64,000 bases of DNA, from contig NZ_JACSOI010000002.1 in assembly GCF_018728565.1 (NCBI RefSeq), positions 372,001 through 436,000 of the forward strand. Reading direction: 5' to 3'. The translations under genes were made by a program, and so were the position numbers. Positions within the stretch are counted from its first letter, which is position 1, and each line of letters starts with the position of its first letter. Shown here in pieces: positions 36,931-46,474 of the stretch. Under the pieces are notes generated by a model, which saw only the letters and a program-made list of their open reading frames with translations, ran no database searches and was not told the DNA's origin. The stretch comes from Zobellia russellii. GTDB taxonomy: Bacteria > Bacteroidota > Bacteroidia > Flavobacteriales > Flavobacteriaceae.

Positions 36931-37371
36931 ATGTCCTCTTTGAAAAGATTCCTACGAAAAAAAAAGTACACCCAAATCCCGTTAAAACTCACCAAAACCG
37001 ATCACTTTGAAATTTCAGCCAAAATAAATGGTATTACCGGAAGATTCATTTTAGACACCGGAGCATCAAACACCTGTATTGGCATTGATAAAATAAAGCA
37101 ATTTGGACTTGCCTCCGAAGCGTCTGAAATTAAAGCCGCAGGAGCGGGAGCCACGGATATGGAAACCCTTATATCTGACAAAAACAAAATTCAAATAGGC
37201 AACTGGAAAGCGAAAACATTAAAAATTGTACTTTTTGATTTAGTTCATGTAAACCAAGCCCTAACCGCACACAACAGTTTTCCGGTAGACGGAATCATAG
37301 GCGCAGATATCCTAAAGAAAGCAAAAGCAGTCATTGATTATGACAAATATTGTGTATATCTAAGAATGTAG
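36931..37371 (+). CDS. Retropepsin-like aspartic protease domain protein (clan AA)
   Basis: A 146-residue protein that is a single pepsin-like half-domain. The catalytic motif LDTGAS has Asp42, and the partner ILKKAKAVIDYDK strand and the GIIGADIL motif (hydrophobic-hydrophobic-Gly) complete the fold. Such proteins work as homodimers. There is no signal peptide; a basic N-terminus (RFLRKKK) could touch membrane or nucleic acid. The substrate is unknown. Similar lone domains occur across Bacteroidota and proteobacteria. Confidence 0.85.
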   Translation: MSSLKRFLRKKKYTQIPLKLTKTDHFEISAKINGITGRFILDTGASNTCIGIDKIKQFGLASEASEIKAAGAGATDMETLISDKNKIQIGNWKAKTLKIVLFDLVHVNQALTAHNSFPVDGIIGADILKKAKAVIDYDKYCVYLRM

Positions 37372-37408
37372 GCAACGTACCCAAAAACGTAATTACGCAA
37401 CAAGAAAA

Positions 37409-37448
37409 AACCCTAAAACTCTTTAACAGACTTAAGAGTTTTAGGGTT
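37409..37448 (-). terminator. Terminator of sucAB
   Basis: Perfect 15-bp stem AACCCTAAAACTCTT / AAGAGTTTTAGGGTT with a ten-base loop. On the minus strand six T residues follow (37408-37403 region). Confidence 0.9.
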
Positions 37449-37472
37449 ATATATTATAAGGAATAGTATTTG

Positions 37473-38696
37473 CTACATTTCCAAAGCCTTCTTAACATTA
37501 CCATCCATTAATAATTCTTCTGGATTTTCCAATGCTTCCTTGATTGCTACCAAGAATCCTACAGATTCTTTTCCATCAATAATACGGTGGTCATAAGATA
37601 CGGCCACATACATAATAGGCGCAATAGCAATAGCCCCATCTCTAACAATAGGTCTTTCCACAATGTTGTGCATTCCTAAAATGGCGCTTTGAGGTGGATT
37701 GATAATTGGCGTGGACAACATTGACCCAAAAACACCTCCATTAGTAATGGTGAATGTACCTCCGGTCATTTCATCTACAGTGATTTCACCTTCACGGGCA
37801 CGAATAGCCAATCTTTTTACTTCTGCTTCAACCCCCCTAAAAGTAAGGTTCTCTGCATTTCTAATTACCGGAACCATTAATCCTTTGGGACCTGAAACCG
37901 CAATACTAATATCACAGAAATCATAGGAAACCATTTCCTTCCCATCTATCATTGAATTTACCGCCGGGTACATTTCCAATGCACGAACTACGGCTCTTGT
38001 AAAAAAGGACATAAAACCTAAACCTACACCATGCTTGGCTTTAAAATCATCCTTATATTGCTTTCTAAGTTCAAAAATAGCAGACATATCAACCTCGTTA
38101 AAGGTGGTAAGCATTGCTGTTTCGTTCTTAGCGGAAACCAAACGCTCCGCAACTTTTCTACGCAGCATAGACAGTTTTGAACGCGTCTCCCCCCTACTTC
38201 CCCCGGTAGGTGTACCCATAGAAGGAACAGCATTTACAGCATCATCCTTAGTAATACGCCCATCTTTTCCACTTCCTTTTACAGCAGAAGAATCGATACC
38301 TTTTTCACTCAATATTTTTCTAGCAGCAGGAGAAGCTACTCCTGAAGCATACGTTTCTTTTGCCTGTGCAGGTTGCGGCGCTTTTGCCTCTTCCTTTTTA
38401 GGCTCCGCTTTTTTATCTTCAGCTAAATCCTTTTCCGCAGCAGCCCCTTCCGGTTTTGCAGCATCTGTATCAATTAAACAAACTACGGCACCAACGGCAA
38501 CAGCATCACCAACTTCGGCCTTTAGCGTAATAACCCCACTTTCTTCAGCAGGAAGTTCTAATGTAGCCTTGTCTGAATCCACCTCGGCAATGGCCTGGTC
38601 TTTTTCAACGTAATCACCATCTTCTACCAACCATTCCGCAATTTCTACTTCGGTGATAGATTCACCCGGAGATGGGACTTTCATTTCTAATATCAT
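37473..38696 (-). CDS. sucB: 2-oxoglutarate dehydrogenase E2 (dihydrolipoyllysine succinyltransferase)
   Basis: E2 transfers the succinyl group from lipoyl to CoA in the TCA cycle. The 407 residues have one lipoyl domain with the lipoylation site in VDSDKATLELPA (Lys44), an Ala/Glu/Lys/Pro linker (about 80-112), an E3/E1-binding domain (ASPAARKILSEKGID), and a catalytic acyltransferase domain with the C-terminal SYDHRIIDGKE (His and Asp). It follows sucA by 48 nt and ends at a strong terminator. Confidence 0.97.
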   Translation of the reverse strand: MILEMKVPSPGESITEVEIAEWLVEDGDYVEKDQAIAEVDSDKATLELPAEESGVITLKAEVGDAVAVGAVVCLIDTDAAKPEGAAAEKDLAEDKKAEPKKEEAKAPQPAQAKETYASGVASPAARKILSEKGIDSSAVKGSGKDGRITKDDAVNAVPSMGTPTGGSRGETRSKLSMLRRKVAERLVSAKNETAMLTTFNEVDMSAIFELRKQYKDDFKAKHGVGLGFMSFFTRAVVRALEMYPAVNSMIDGKEMVSYDFCDISIAVSGPKGLMVPVIRNAENLTFRGVEAEVKRLAIRAREGEITVDEMTGGTFTITNGGVFGSMLSTPIINPPQSAILGMHNIVERPIVRDGAIAIAPIMYVAVSYDHRIIDGKESVGFLVAIKEALENPEELLMDGNVKKALEM

Positions 38697-38744
38697 GCTA
38701 TACTTATTTGCTGTGTTATCTTTACTATTAAAATCGCCTAAAAC

Positions 38745-41558
38745 TTAATCGTTAGTAGGTTTAGGTATTGGTTTTGACATATTATTCTTTGTCTTATCGA
38801 ATACATAATCAATTACTTGCTGATGTCTCATTTTTGAACGCACCGCACTACCGGCCGCTGGAGAAGCATAAAATCTTCTTGAAGCTACCCTGAATTTGTG
38901 CGAATCACTAAAATGCATCATCATATGACTCCAAGCCCCCATGTTTCTTGGCTCTTCCTGTGCCCACACCAAATCGTCCACCTTGTCATATTTTGCAATG
39001 ATTTCCTTCATTTTTTCAGCCGGAAGCGGAAACAATTGCTCTACACGAACCAATGCCACATCTTCCCTATTCTGCTCTTCTTTTACCGCCAATAAATCAT
39101 AATAAAATTTACCGGTACAGAATACAAGAGTCTTTACCTTTTCTACAGTTACGGAAGCATCATCTATAACTTCTTGAAAACTACCGGTTGCCAATTCATC
39201 TACGGACGAAACTGCCTTTGGATGCCTCAATAAACTTTTTGGCGTAAATATGATAAGAGGTTTTCTGAAATTAACTTTCATCTGCCTTCTTAAAATATGG
39301 AACATCTGAGCTGGAGTTGAAACATCTGCTATGTACATATTGTCCCTTGCACAAAGCTGCAAATATCTTTCCATACGAGCAGAGGAATGTTCCGCTCCTT
39401 GACCTTCATAACCATGTGGAAGCAACATTACCAATCCGTTCTGTAGTTTCCACTTATCTTCTGCCGCAGAGATATACTGGTCTATCATAATTTGGGCACC
39501 ATTACTAAAATCCCCAAACTGCGCCTCCCAGATGGTTAATGTATTGGGACTGGCCATGGCATATCCATAATCAAAACCAACCACACCATACTCGGACAAT
39601 AATGAGTTATAAATCTGAAACTTAGCTTGTTTATCACTAAGATGATTTAACAACATTACCTCTTCTTCACTCTCCTCCACCTTCATTACGGCATGTCTAT
39701 GCGAAAAAGTACCACGTTCCACATCTTGACCGGACATACGCACACCATAGCCCTCTTGCAACAAAGTACCATAAGCTAATAATTCGCCCATAGCCCAATC
39801 TAGCTTATCGGTCTCGAAGAACATGTTTTTACGGTCTCTCACCAATTTCTCTACCTTACGCAAGAATTTCTTATCCTTTGGCAGTTGTGTGATTACCTTT
39901 GCCACCTTGGTAAGTTCCTCCTTATCAACAGTGGTATCCACTTTCTCCATCATCTCCCACTCACGAACATTGGAAAAACCTTTCCATTCGTCCGCCATAA
40001 AGGGAGTGATTTCCGTTTTATCTTCTTTACGGGAATCCACAAGCTCTTCTTCCAAAGAAGCCTTGTATTCCTCTTCTAATTTTTTTACATAGTCGGCCTC
40101 TATAATTCCTTCCGCCAACAATCTTTCCGCATATATATCACGCGGATTTTGATGCTTAGCTATAGCCTTGTACAATTTAGGTTGTGTAAAACGAGGCTCA
40201 TCACCTTCATTATGACCATACTTCCTATACCCTAGCAAATCAATAAACACATCTCTATTAAAACGCATACGGTATTCCAGAGCAAAAAGTGAGGCATGCA
40301 CCACAGCTTCTGCATCATCTGCATTTACATGCAGAACAGGACTTAAAGTAACTTTACCCACATCCGTACAGTAGGTAGACGTACGTGCATCTAAATAGTT
40401 TGTGGTAAAACCTATCTGGTTATTGACCACCATATGAATAGTTCCGTTGGTCTTATAGCCATCCAAATTAGCCATCTGAACCAACTCGTACACAAGACCT
40501 TGACCTGCAATAGCCGCATCACCATGCACAACTATTGGCAATACTTTTGAAAAGTCATCCGGAAAATGAGCATCTTGTTTTGCACGGGCTATACCCTCTA
40601 CAACGGCACCAACGGTTTCCAAATGCGATGGATTGGGTGCAATGTTCATTTTTATTCTGTTACCGTTATCCGTTTTACGTTCGGACGTCCAGCCTAAATG
40701 GTATTTTACATCACCATCAAAAATCTCTTGCTCATAATCCTTACCATCAAACTCGCTAAAGATATCCTTTGCGGCTTTTCCAAAAATATTGGTAAGTACA
40801 TTAAGTCTCCCCCTGTGGGCCATTCCCATAACAAACTGCTCTACACCAAGCTCGGCAGCACGCTCCACTACAGCATCCAAAGCAGGAATCAATGACTCAT
40901 TACCTTCTAGGGAAAATCGTTTCTGACCTACATATTTAGTATGCAAAAAACCTTCGAACGAAACAGCCTGATTCAATTTTTTCAGAATCCGTCTTTTGTG
41001 CTCGGCATCAAATTTTGGGTGATTGTCATTTACGTTCAACCAATTCTGAATCCACTCAACACGCTCCGGTTTACGGATATACATATATTCAACACCAATA
41101 GCATCGCAATAAATATGTTGTAAATGATCAATAATTTCTTTTAGACTACTTGCTCCAATACCAATAATCTCACCGGCATTGAAAACCGTATCCATATCAC
41201 CTTGTGAGAGTCCAAAGTTCTCAATATCCAGTGTAGGCTCATATTGTCTACGTTCGCGAACAGGGTTTGTTTTAGTAAACAAATGCCCTCGGCTACGGTA
41301 ACCATCAATCAAGCGAATAACCTGAAACTCCTTTTGAAGCGACTCCGGCATTTGCTGTACAGCACCGCCCTGTGCGCCACTCTCAGCTATTAAAGCCTCA
41401 ACATCCAACCCGTCAAGAGCAGATTCGGTTCCAAAATCGAAACCTTGAAAAAAGGCACGCCAACTAGGTTCTACACTGTCGGGATTGATAAGATACTTGT
41501 CGTATAATTCCGCAAAAAAAGAAGTATGAGCGGTATTTAGAAAGGAATATTTGTCCAT
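38745..41558 (-). CDS. sucA: 2-oxoglutarate dehydrogenase E1
   Basis: The thiamine-diphosphate subunit decarboxylates 2-oxoglutarate. I place the start at ATG 41558 (937 residues, MDKYSFLNTAHTSFFAELYDKYL) and not at the longer frame's 41636, which adds 26 unconserved residues across the promoter. Motifs: EGNESLIPALDAVVERAAELGV, GMAHRGRLNVL, a ThDP site near HGDAAIAGQGLVYE, and DLLGYRKYGHNEGDEP. The C-terminal transketolase part has LLPHGYEGQGAEHSSAR. It is first in the sucA-sucB unit; E3 is elsewhere. Confidence 0.97.
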   Translation of the reverse strand: MDKYSFLNTAHTSFFAELYDKYLINPDSVEPSWRAFFQGFDFGTESALDGLDVEALIAESGAQGGAVQQMPESLQKEFQVIRLIDGYRSRGHLFTKTNPVRERRQYEPTLDIENFGLSQGDMDTVFNAGEIIGIGASSLKEIIDHLQHIYCDAIGVEYMYIRKPERVEWIQNWLNVNDNHPKFDAEHKRRILKKLNQAVSFEGFLHTKYVGQKRFSLEGNESLIPALDAVVERAAELGVEQFVMGMAHRGRLNVLTNIFGKAAKDIFSEFDGKDYEQEIFDGDVKYHLGWTSERKTDNGNRIKMNIAPNPSHLETVGAVVEGIARAKQDAHFPDDFSKVLPIVVHGDAAIAGQGLVYELVQMANLDGYKTNGTIHMVVNNQIGFTTNYLDARTSTYCTDVGKVTLSPVLHVNADDAEAVVHASLFALEYRMRFNRDVFIDLLGYRKYGHNEGDEPRFTQPKLYKAIAKHQNPRDIYAERLLAEGIIEADYVKKLEEEYKASLEEELVDSRKEDKTEITPFMADEWKGFSNVREWEMMEKVDTTVDKEELTKVAKVITQLPKDKKFLRKVEKLVRDRKNMFFETDKLDWAMGELLAYGTLLQEGYGVRMSGQDVERGTFSHRHAVMKVEESEEEVMLLNHLSDKQAKFQIYNSLLSEYGVVGFDYGYAMASPNTLTIWEAQFGDFSNGAQIMIDQYISAAEDKWKLQNGLVMLLPHGYEGQGAEHSSARMERYLQLCARDNMYIADVSTPAQMFHILRRQMKVNFRKPLIIFTPKSLLRHPKAVSSVDELATGSFQEVIDDASVTVEKVKTLVFCTGKFYYDLLAVKEEQNREDVALVRVEQLFPLPAEKMKEIIAKYDKVDDLVWAQEEPRNMGAWSHMMMHFSDSHKFRVASRRFYASPAAGSAVRSKMRHQQVIDYVFDKTKNNMSKPIPKPTND

Positions 41559-41590
41559 AGAAGATTCTCTGTCATGCAAATAAATGGGTA

Positions 41591-41598
41591 CAAAAATA
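41591..41598 (-). promoter_or_regulatory. -7 box of sucAB
   Basis: Minus-strand TATTTTTG followed by T is an exact TAnnTTTGY match, 32 nt upstream of the sucA ATG at 41558 and inside the longer frame, which supports the shorter start. Confidence 0.5.
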
Positions 41599-41655
41599 CA
41601 ATATTTCCCATTTCTGGGATGTATCTTAGTATGCAATTTTGAAAAAATAAAGATA

Positions 41656-42192
41656 ATGATTAAAAAACTTTATAAGATCCCAAAAAGTACTTTTTTAGGG
41701 TTATTTCTTATCGTTTTTGCATTAAATTGTTCCGCACAGAACACTTCTGCACCTTCAGACTTCTGGAATAACGTAAAATTTGGAGGCGGGCTAGGTTTTG
41801 GACTCACCAATGGCGGCTTTAATGCATCTGTCTCACCTAGTGCCATATATCAATTCAACAATCAATTTTCCAGTGGCGTTAGTTTAACGTTTAACTATGC
41901 CAAATTGAACAATGACAAAAGGTACGCTTATGGCGGCAGCATCCTTTCTTTGTACAACCCTTTACCATTTCTTCAAATTTCTGCTGAATTAGAGCAATTA
42001 CGAATTAACCGATCAATTGCTATTAACGGTTTTCCTGATATTGAAGACAATTATTGGTCTCCGGCACTATTCCTAGGACTGGGATATACAGACCGGAATT
42101 TTACGCTTGGAATTAGCTACAACCTGCTCTATGATGACAATAAGAGTATTTATGCAAATGCCTGGCTTCCTTTTGTGAGGGTCTACTTTTAG
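41656..42192 (+). CDS. Small outer-membrane barrel-like protein divergent from sucA
   Basis: A 178-residue protein from the ATG at 41656, which begins a signal peptide (MIKKLYKIPKSTFLGLF to CSAQ, about residues 1-28). The longer frame from 41584 crosses the sucA promoter. The mature part is strand-rich and ends in aromatic residues (FGGGLGFGLTNGGFNA, FSSGVSLTFNYA, WLPFVRVYF), suggesting an eight-stranded outer-membrane barrel. From memory, relatives are often labelled alpha-ketoglutarate decarboxylase, apparently because they sit beside sucA; nothing in the sequence supports an enzyme. Its stop overlaps the next gene's stop by four bases. Confidence 0.7.
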   Translation: MIKKLYKIPKSTFLGLFLIVFALNCSAQNTSAPSDFWNNVKFGGGLGFGLTNGGFNASVSPSAIYQFNNQFSSGVSLTFNYAKLNNDKRYAYGGSILSLYNPLPFLQISAELEQLRINRSIAINGFPDIEDNYWSPALFLGLGYTDRNFTLGISYNLLYDDNKSIYANAWLPFVRVYF

Positions 42193-42542
42193 GAGTACTT
42201 GCTTTTAAGCCATACCTTTTGTAGTTCTCTTTTTAATATGAGAAAGGCCACTTGATCCGCTACCTCAACTACATCGGTGACGGTTATTTCTTTAAAGGCC
42301 TTCTCCGGAACATCTACAATGTAGAGCAAATTGAGGTATTCAGAAAAACGCTCCATGATAAGGTGATATATTTTCTCCTTTAGAACACTTTTTAAACCCT
42401 CCGGATGTACATCTGGACTAAGGCCAATATGAATATTGGCCAGACCAAAATCCTTTATCAATTGGGCAACCAACTTTTTATAAAGGTCGTTCTTTTCTGC
42501 ATTGGCAAGCAATTCTGTACTATTGGAAAAATTCAAAACCAT
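42189..42542 (-). CDS. Conserved hypothetical protein, 117 residues
   Basis: I do not recognise the family. The protein is soluble and mixed alpha/beta, without signal peptide, membrane helix or cysteine. It has a long helix at the N-terminus (ELLANAEKNDLYKKLVAQLIKD), a mid-region KEKIYHLIMERFSEYLNLLYIVDVPEKAFKEI and a C-terminal helix (DQVAFLILKRELQKVWLKSKYS). The composition and codon use are like its neighbours, and it is convergent with and overlaps the barrel gene, so it is probably real. No function is proposed. Confidence 0.7.
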   Translation of the reverse strand: MVLNFSNSTELLANAEKNDLYKKLVAQLIKDFGLANIHIGLSPDVHPEGLKSVLKEKIYHLIMERFSEYLNLLYIVDVPEKAFKEITVTDVVEVADQVAFLILKRELQKVWLKSKYS

Positions 42543-42628
42543 AAATTAACTACGTTGTTGAGTGTAACGTTGGTTTTGGATTTACAAAAAAAATAACCTC
42601 TAGTTACAGAAAACACAAGACAATTAGG

Positions 42629-43645
42629 TTAAGCCCTAATTTTTTGTTCCCACTCCCAAGCGGATTTCATTGCTTCATCTAATGTATATTGAGCTTTCCA
42701 GCCCAAAACTTCATTTGCTTTCTTTGTATCCGCATAAGCAGATATAACATCACCAGGTCTTCTATCTACAATTTTATAGTTCAGTTTTTTTCCTGAAACT
42801 TTTTCAAAACTGTGTATTACCTCTAACACTGAACTTCCTTTTCCAGTACCTAGATTAAAGACTTCGTAGTTATCTTCGTTTTTATTATCCAACAACCGCT
42901 GTAGTGCCTGTACGTGTGCTTGAGCTAAATCTACTACATAAATATAGTCACGAACACAAGTGCCATCTTCAGTAGGGTAATCATCCCCAAAAACAGATAG
43001 CTGCTCTCTTAGACCCACACCAGTCTGCGTAATAAACGGCACTAGATTTTGTGGCACACCAATAGGCAACTCCCCAATTTTAGCGCTCGGGTGCGCTCCC
43101 ATAGGATTAAAATAGCGCAACGCTATCGCATTCAATGCAGGCGTAATAGCGCAGGTATCGCGAATTATTTCTTCGCCCATCTGCTTGGTATTACCATAAG
43201 GCGATTCTGCCGGTTTTACTGGGGCTTTCTCACTAATAGGCATTTCATCGGCTTGACCGTAAACCGTACAAGAAGAGCTAAATATAAAATTGGAATTGTC
43301 TTTCTTAGACAGTTCCTTTAATAGATATACCAGTGTACCAATATTGTTTTCGTAATACAGAAGAGGCTTCTCAACACTTTCACCAACTGCTTTTGAGGCT
43401 GCAAAGTGAATTACCCCTTCAATATCCTGATGTCTTCTGAAAAAATCTTCAACCTTTGCCTTTTCCTTTAAGTCTATTTTTTCAAAAAGTGGCATTTTAC
43501 CGCTTATTGAAGAAATACCCTCCAATACTTTTTCGGATGAATTTGAACAATCATCTATTATTACCACCTCAAACCCCTTGTTCTGAAGTTCTACCACTGT
43601 ATGCGATCCAATAAACCCGAGCCCGCCGGTCACTAATATTTTCAT
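42629..43645 (-). CDS. galE: UDP-glucose 4-epimerase
   Basis: Interconverts UDP-glucose and UDP-galactose for surface polysaccharides and galactose use. The 338 residues show the NAD-binding GGLGFIGSHT motif (7-16), the SSSCTVYG catalytic Ser/Thr region, and YGNTK with Tyr150 and Lys154. The C-terminal ALRYFNPMGAHPSAKIGELP segment fits GalE. It is 102 nt downstream of the DegT aminotransferase gene on the same strand, and could be co-expressed with it. Confidence 0.95.
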   Translation of the reverse strand: MKILVTGGLGFIGSHTVVELQNKGFEVVIIDDCSNSSEKVLEGISSISGKMPLFEKIDLKEKAKVEDFFRRHQDIEGVIHFAASKAVGESVEKPLLYYENNIGTLVYLLKELSKKDNSNFIFSSSCTVYGQADEMPISEKAPVKPAESPYGNTKQMGEEIIRDTCAITPALNAIALRYFNPMGAHPSAKIGELPIGVPQNLVPFITQTGVGLREQLSVFGDDYPTEDGTCVRDYIYVVDLAQAHVQALQRLLDNKNEDNYEVFNLGTGKGSSVLEVIHSFEKVSGKKLNYKIVDRRPGDVISAYADTKKANEVLGWKAQYTLDEAMKSAWEWEQKIRA

Positions 43646-43747
43646 AGTTCAATTTTTTCGAAACCTATAAAACACCTGTTTGGTTCCTTCTATAATTTAT
43701 AATCTAGTTCATTTTTAAAAATCCATGATTAAGAAGCGAAAGCACTC

Positions 43748-44902
43748 TTAACCATTTACAAAATTTAAAACTGTTGTTGTAATAAAATCTATTTGCTCAT
43801 CATCCAGCTCTGTATGCATAGGCAATGAAATAACTTCTTTCACCAATTGGTTCGTAACCGGAAAATCAGCTTCATTATAACGCTCATCCGCATAGGCTTT
43901 TTGCTTGTGTAAGGGAATAGGGTAATAAACCCCGCAAGGAATATCGTTCTCAGCCAAATGCTTTACCAAAGCATCTCGTTTTCCGTTGGTGACCCTTAAT
44001 GTATACTGATGAAATACGTGGCAGGTACAATCTTGGCAAATCTCATTTTTGCACTTGGTCGTTACAGGCGTAATAATATGTTCTTGCCCCTTAAAAGCGG
44101 AATTATAACTTCGGGCCGCTTGTCTCCTACGGTCACAGTACTCATCTAACTTTGGCAGTTTTGCACGAAGCACCGCCGCCTGTATAGAATCCAATCTAGA
44201 ATTGACCCCTACCACATCATGATGGTAGCGCTCATACATACCATGGTTTACAACACCTCTTAATGTATGCGCCAATTCATCATCATTGGTAAAGATTGCT
44301 CCCCCATCACCATATGCCCCTAAATTCTTTGAGGGAAAGAAAGAAGTAGCGCCCACATGACCTATGGTTCCAGCTTTCTGTTTACCCCCATTATCGAACA
44401 AATAATCAGCTCCAATAGCTTGTGCATTATCTTCTATAACATATAGATTATGCTGTTCCGCCAATTGCATAATAGCATCCATATTGGCACATTGCCCAAA
44501 CAAATGAACAGGAACAATGGCTTTGGTTTTAGGCGTAATGGACTTTTCAACAGCCGCAATATCTATATTGAACGAATCCGGCTCCACATCTACCAACACC
44601 GGTGTTAATTGCAAAAGGGCAATTACCTCTACGGTGGCAGCAAAAGTAAAGTCTGCAGTAATTACCTCATCTCCAGGCTGGAGCCCCAAGCCCATCATGG
44701 CAATCTGCAAAGCATCCGTACCATTGGCACAGGGAATAACGTGTTTTACACCTAAGTATTCTTCCAACTCCTTTTGAAACGACTGTACTTCCGGACCGTT
44801 TATAAAGGCCGAAGTTTCCATTATAGTAGCTATAGCCGAATTTACCTGTTCTTTTATTCCTTCGTACTGGCCTCCCAAGTCGACCATTTGAATTTTTTTC
44901 AT
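43748..44902 (-). CDS. DegT/DnrJ/EryC1/StrS-family sugar aminotransferase
   Basis: A PLP enzyme that typically aminates a nucleotide-linked keto sugar for lipopolysaccharide or capsule. The 384 residues contain the family motif NGTDALQIAM, HLFGQCANMD, IEDNAQAIGADY, and the PLP-lysine in FFPSKNLGAYGDGGA (Lys192). A Cys-rich insertion near residues 287-298 (CKNEICQDCTCH) precedes HQYTLRV, as in several flavobacterial members, and might bind a metal. Its neighbours galE and waaA point to surface-glycan synthesis. A -7 box lies 24 nt upstream. Confidence 0.93.
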   Translation of the reverse strand: MKKIQMVDLGGQYEGIKEQVNSAIATIMETSAFINGPEVQSFQKELEEYLGVKHVIPCANGTDALQIAMMGLGLQPGDEVITADFTFAATVEVIALLQLTPVLVDVEPDSFNIDIAAVEKSITPKTKAIVPVHLFGQCANMDAIMQLAEQHNLYVIEDNAQAIGADYLFDNGGKQKAGTIGHVGATSFFPSKNLGAYGDGGAIFTNDDELAHTLRGVVNHGMYERYHHDVVGVNSRLDSIQAAVLRAKLPKLDEYCDRRRQAARSYNSAFKGQEHIITPVTTKCKNEICQDCTCHVFHQYTLRVTNGKRDALVKHLAENDIPCGVYYPIPLHKQKAYADERYNEADFPVTNQLVKEVISLPMHTELDDEQIDFITTTVLNFVNG

Positions 44903-44926
44903 CGCAATGAATTATATAAATCTGTG

Positions 44927-44934
44927 CAAAAATA
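44927..44934 (-). promoter_or_regulatory. -7 box of the aminotransferase gene
   Basis: Minus-strand TATTTTTG followed by C is an exact -7 match upstream of the ATG at 44902. Confidence 0.55.
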
Positions 44935-44993
44935 CGAAACCAAGCAGTACAATTTTATGTAAAGAAGTGTAATTTAGCCCAAAATATGAATCA

Positions 44994-46229
44994 GTGCATA
45001 GCATCTATAATGTGATTGTTCAGATTTCTTGGTTCTTCCTGAAAATTCTGGCCCATTTCAATTCTAAATTAAAGTTGTTCGTAAACGGCCGAAAGCATTC
45101 CTTTTACCTACTGGACAACGCTATTTCCAAAGAAGACAAAACACTTTGGGTACATGCCGCTTCACTAGGTGAATTTGAGCAAGGGCTCCCTATTATAGAA
45201 AAGCTAAAAAAAGAATACCCTACCCATAAAATTGTAGTCACCTTTTTTTCTCCATCAGGATACGAGGTAAAAAAGAATACCTCAGCAGCAGATGTTGTGG
45301 CCTACTTGCCAATGGATACCAAAAAAAATGCATCTCGCTTCATAAAATCCGTACATCCAGACTTGGCCATTTTTATAAAATATGAGATTTGGCCTAATTA
45401 TGTAAGGGCATTGGAAGCCAACAAAGTCCCGGCCATTTTAATTTCTGCCTTGTTCAAAAAAAGCCAAGTTTACTTTAAGCCTTACGGCGGATTTATGAAA
45501 AATACATTAAAAAAATTCTCGGGCTATTTCGTTCAGGACGAAAATTCAAAAAAACTATTGAAATCCATTGGAATAACCAATACCGAAACTAGTGGGGACA
45601 CCCGCTTAGATCGTGTTTCCGAAATTTTGGATAGAGATAACACCTTGGATTTTATGGAAGTCTTTAAAAACGATAAACTATGTTTTGTTGCCGGAAGCAC
45701 TTGGCCCGAAGACGAAACCATATTAATAGACCACATTAACCATGCTCCTAAAAACTTAAAGTACGTACTAGCCCCACATACTATAAAAAAGGATAAAATT
45801 TTGGGCCTTGCCGGTGCATTTACAAAAAAAACCACACTCTACTCAAAAATTGATAACAACAATCTTCGCGATTATGATGTGTTAATTATTGACAATATAG
45901 GGATGCTCACAAAAATTTATAGTTATGCCGATATCGCCTACGTTGGCGGAGCTTTTTCTACCGGATTGCACAATACCTTAGAACCAGCTGTTTTTGGAAT
46001 ACCGGTTATTATTGGACCTCATTACGAAGGGTTTAAAGAAGCGGAAGATTTGGTAGACCGGAAGGGTATTTACCCCATAAAAGACCAATGGACATTTGGT
46101 GAACTGTTGAAAAAATTCTTAGATAGTCCCGAATTCCGAAAAAAGACAGGCGAAATAAATGCAGGCTACATTTCCAAAAATAAAGGGGCCAGCTCGGAAA
46201 TCATGAACCACATTCGAAAGCTCCTGTAA
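44994..46229 (+). CDS. waaA: 3-deoxy-D-manno-octulosonic acid transferase
   Basis: Adds Kdo to lipid A precursor at the inner membrane. The 411 residues begin with a membrane segment (about 5-22), then WVHAASLGEFEQG with the catalytic Glu, and the C-terminal GT-B half with IADIAYVGGAFSTGLHNTLEPAVFG and PVIIGPHY. The start is GTG (44994): the ATG eight bases upstream is in another frame and stops after nine codons. Divergent from the sugar aminotransferase. Confidence 0.93.
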   Translation: MHSIYNVIVQISWFFLKILAHFNSKLKLFVNGRKHSFYLLDNAISKEDKTLWVHAASLGEFEQGLPIIEKLKKEYPTHKIVVTFFSPSGYEVKKNTSAADVVAYLPMDTKKNASRFIKSVHPDLAIFIKYEIWPNYVRALEANKVPAILISALFKKSQVYFKPYGGFMKNTLKKFSGYFVQDENSKKLLKSIGITNTETSGDTRLDRVSEILDRDNTLDFMEVFKNDKLCFVAGSTWPEDETILIDHINHAPKNLKYVLAPHTIKKDKILGLAGAFTKKTTLYSKIDNNNLRDYDVLIIDNIGMLTKIYSYADIAYVGGAFSTGLHNTLEPAVFGIPVIIGPHYEGFKEAEDLVDRKGIYPIKDQWTFGELLKKFLDSPEFRKKTGEINAGYISKNKGASSEIMNHIRKLL

Positions 46230-46474
46230 ATTTCTATTTAAAATTTACCCCTTTTGCAAGAATCCAGGTTTTCATAAACTTGTGATTCCCTCTAAAAAAG
46301 TGATGCAAGTTACCTGAATAATCGGTATTTCCATTTAACCAAGATACGTTTCACCGTTTTTATTACACACTTCAACCAAGAAACATACTAAACATAAGTC
46401 AGTTAAGTCAAATAATTCGCAAAAATCAAGCTTCATATTTATTAATTTCTTAAATTTAAAGAAATCTAACACTT

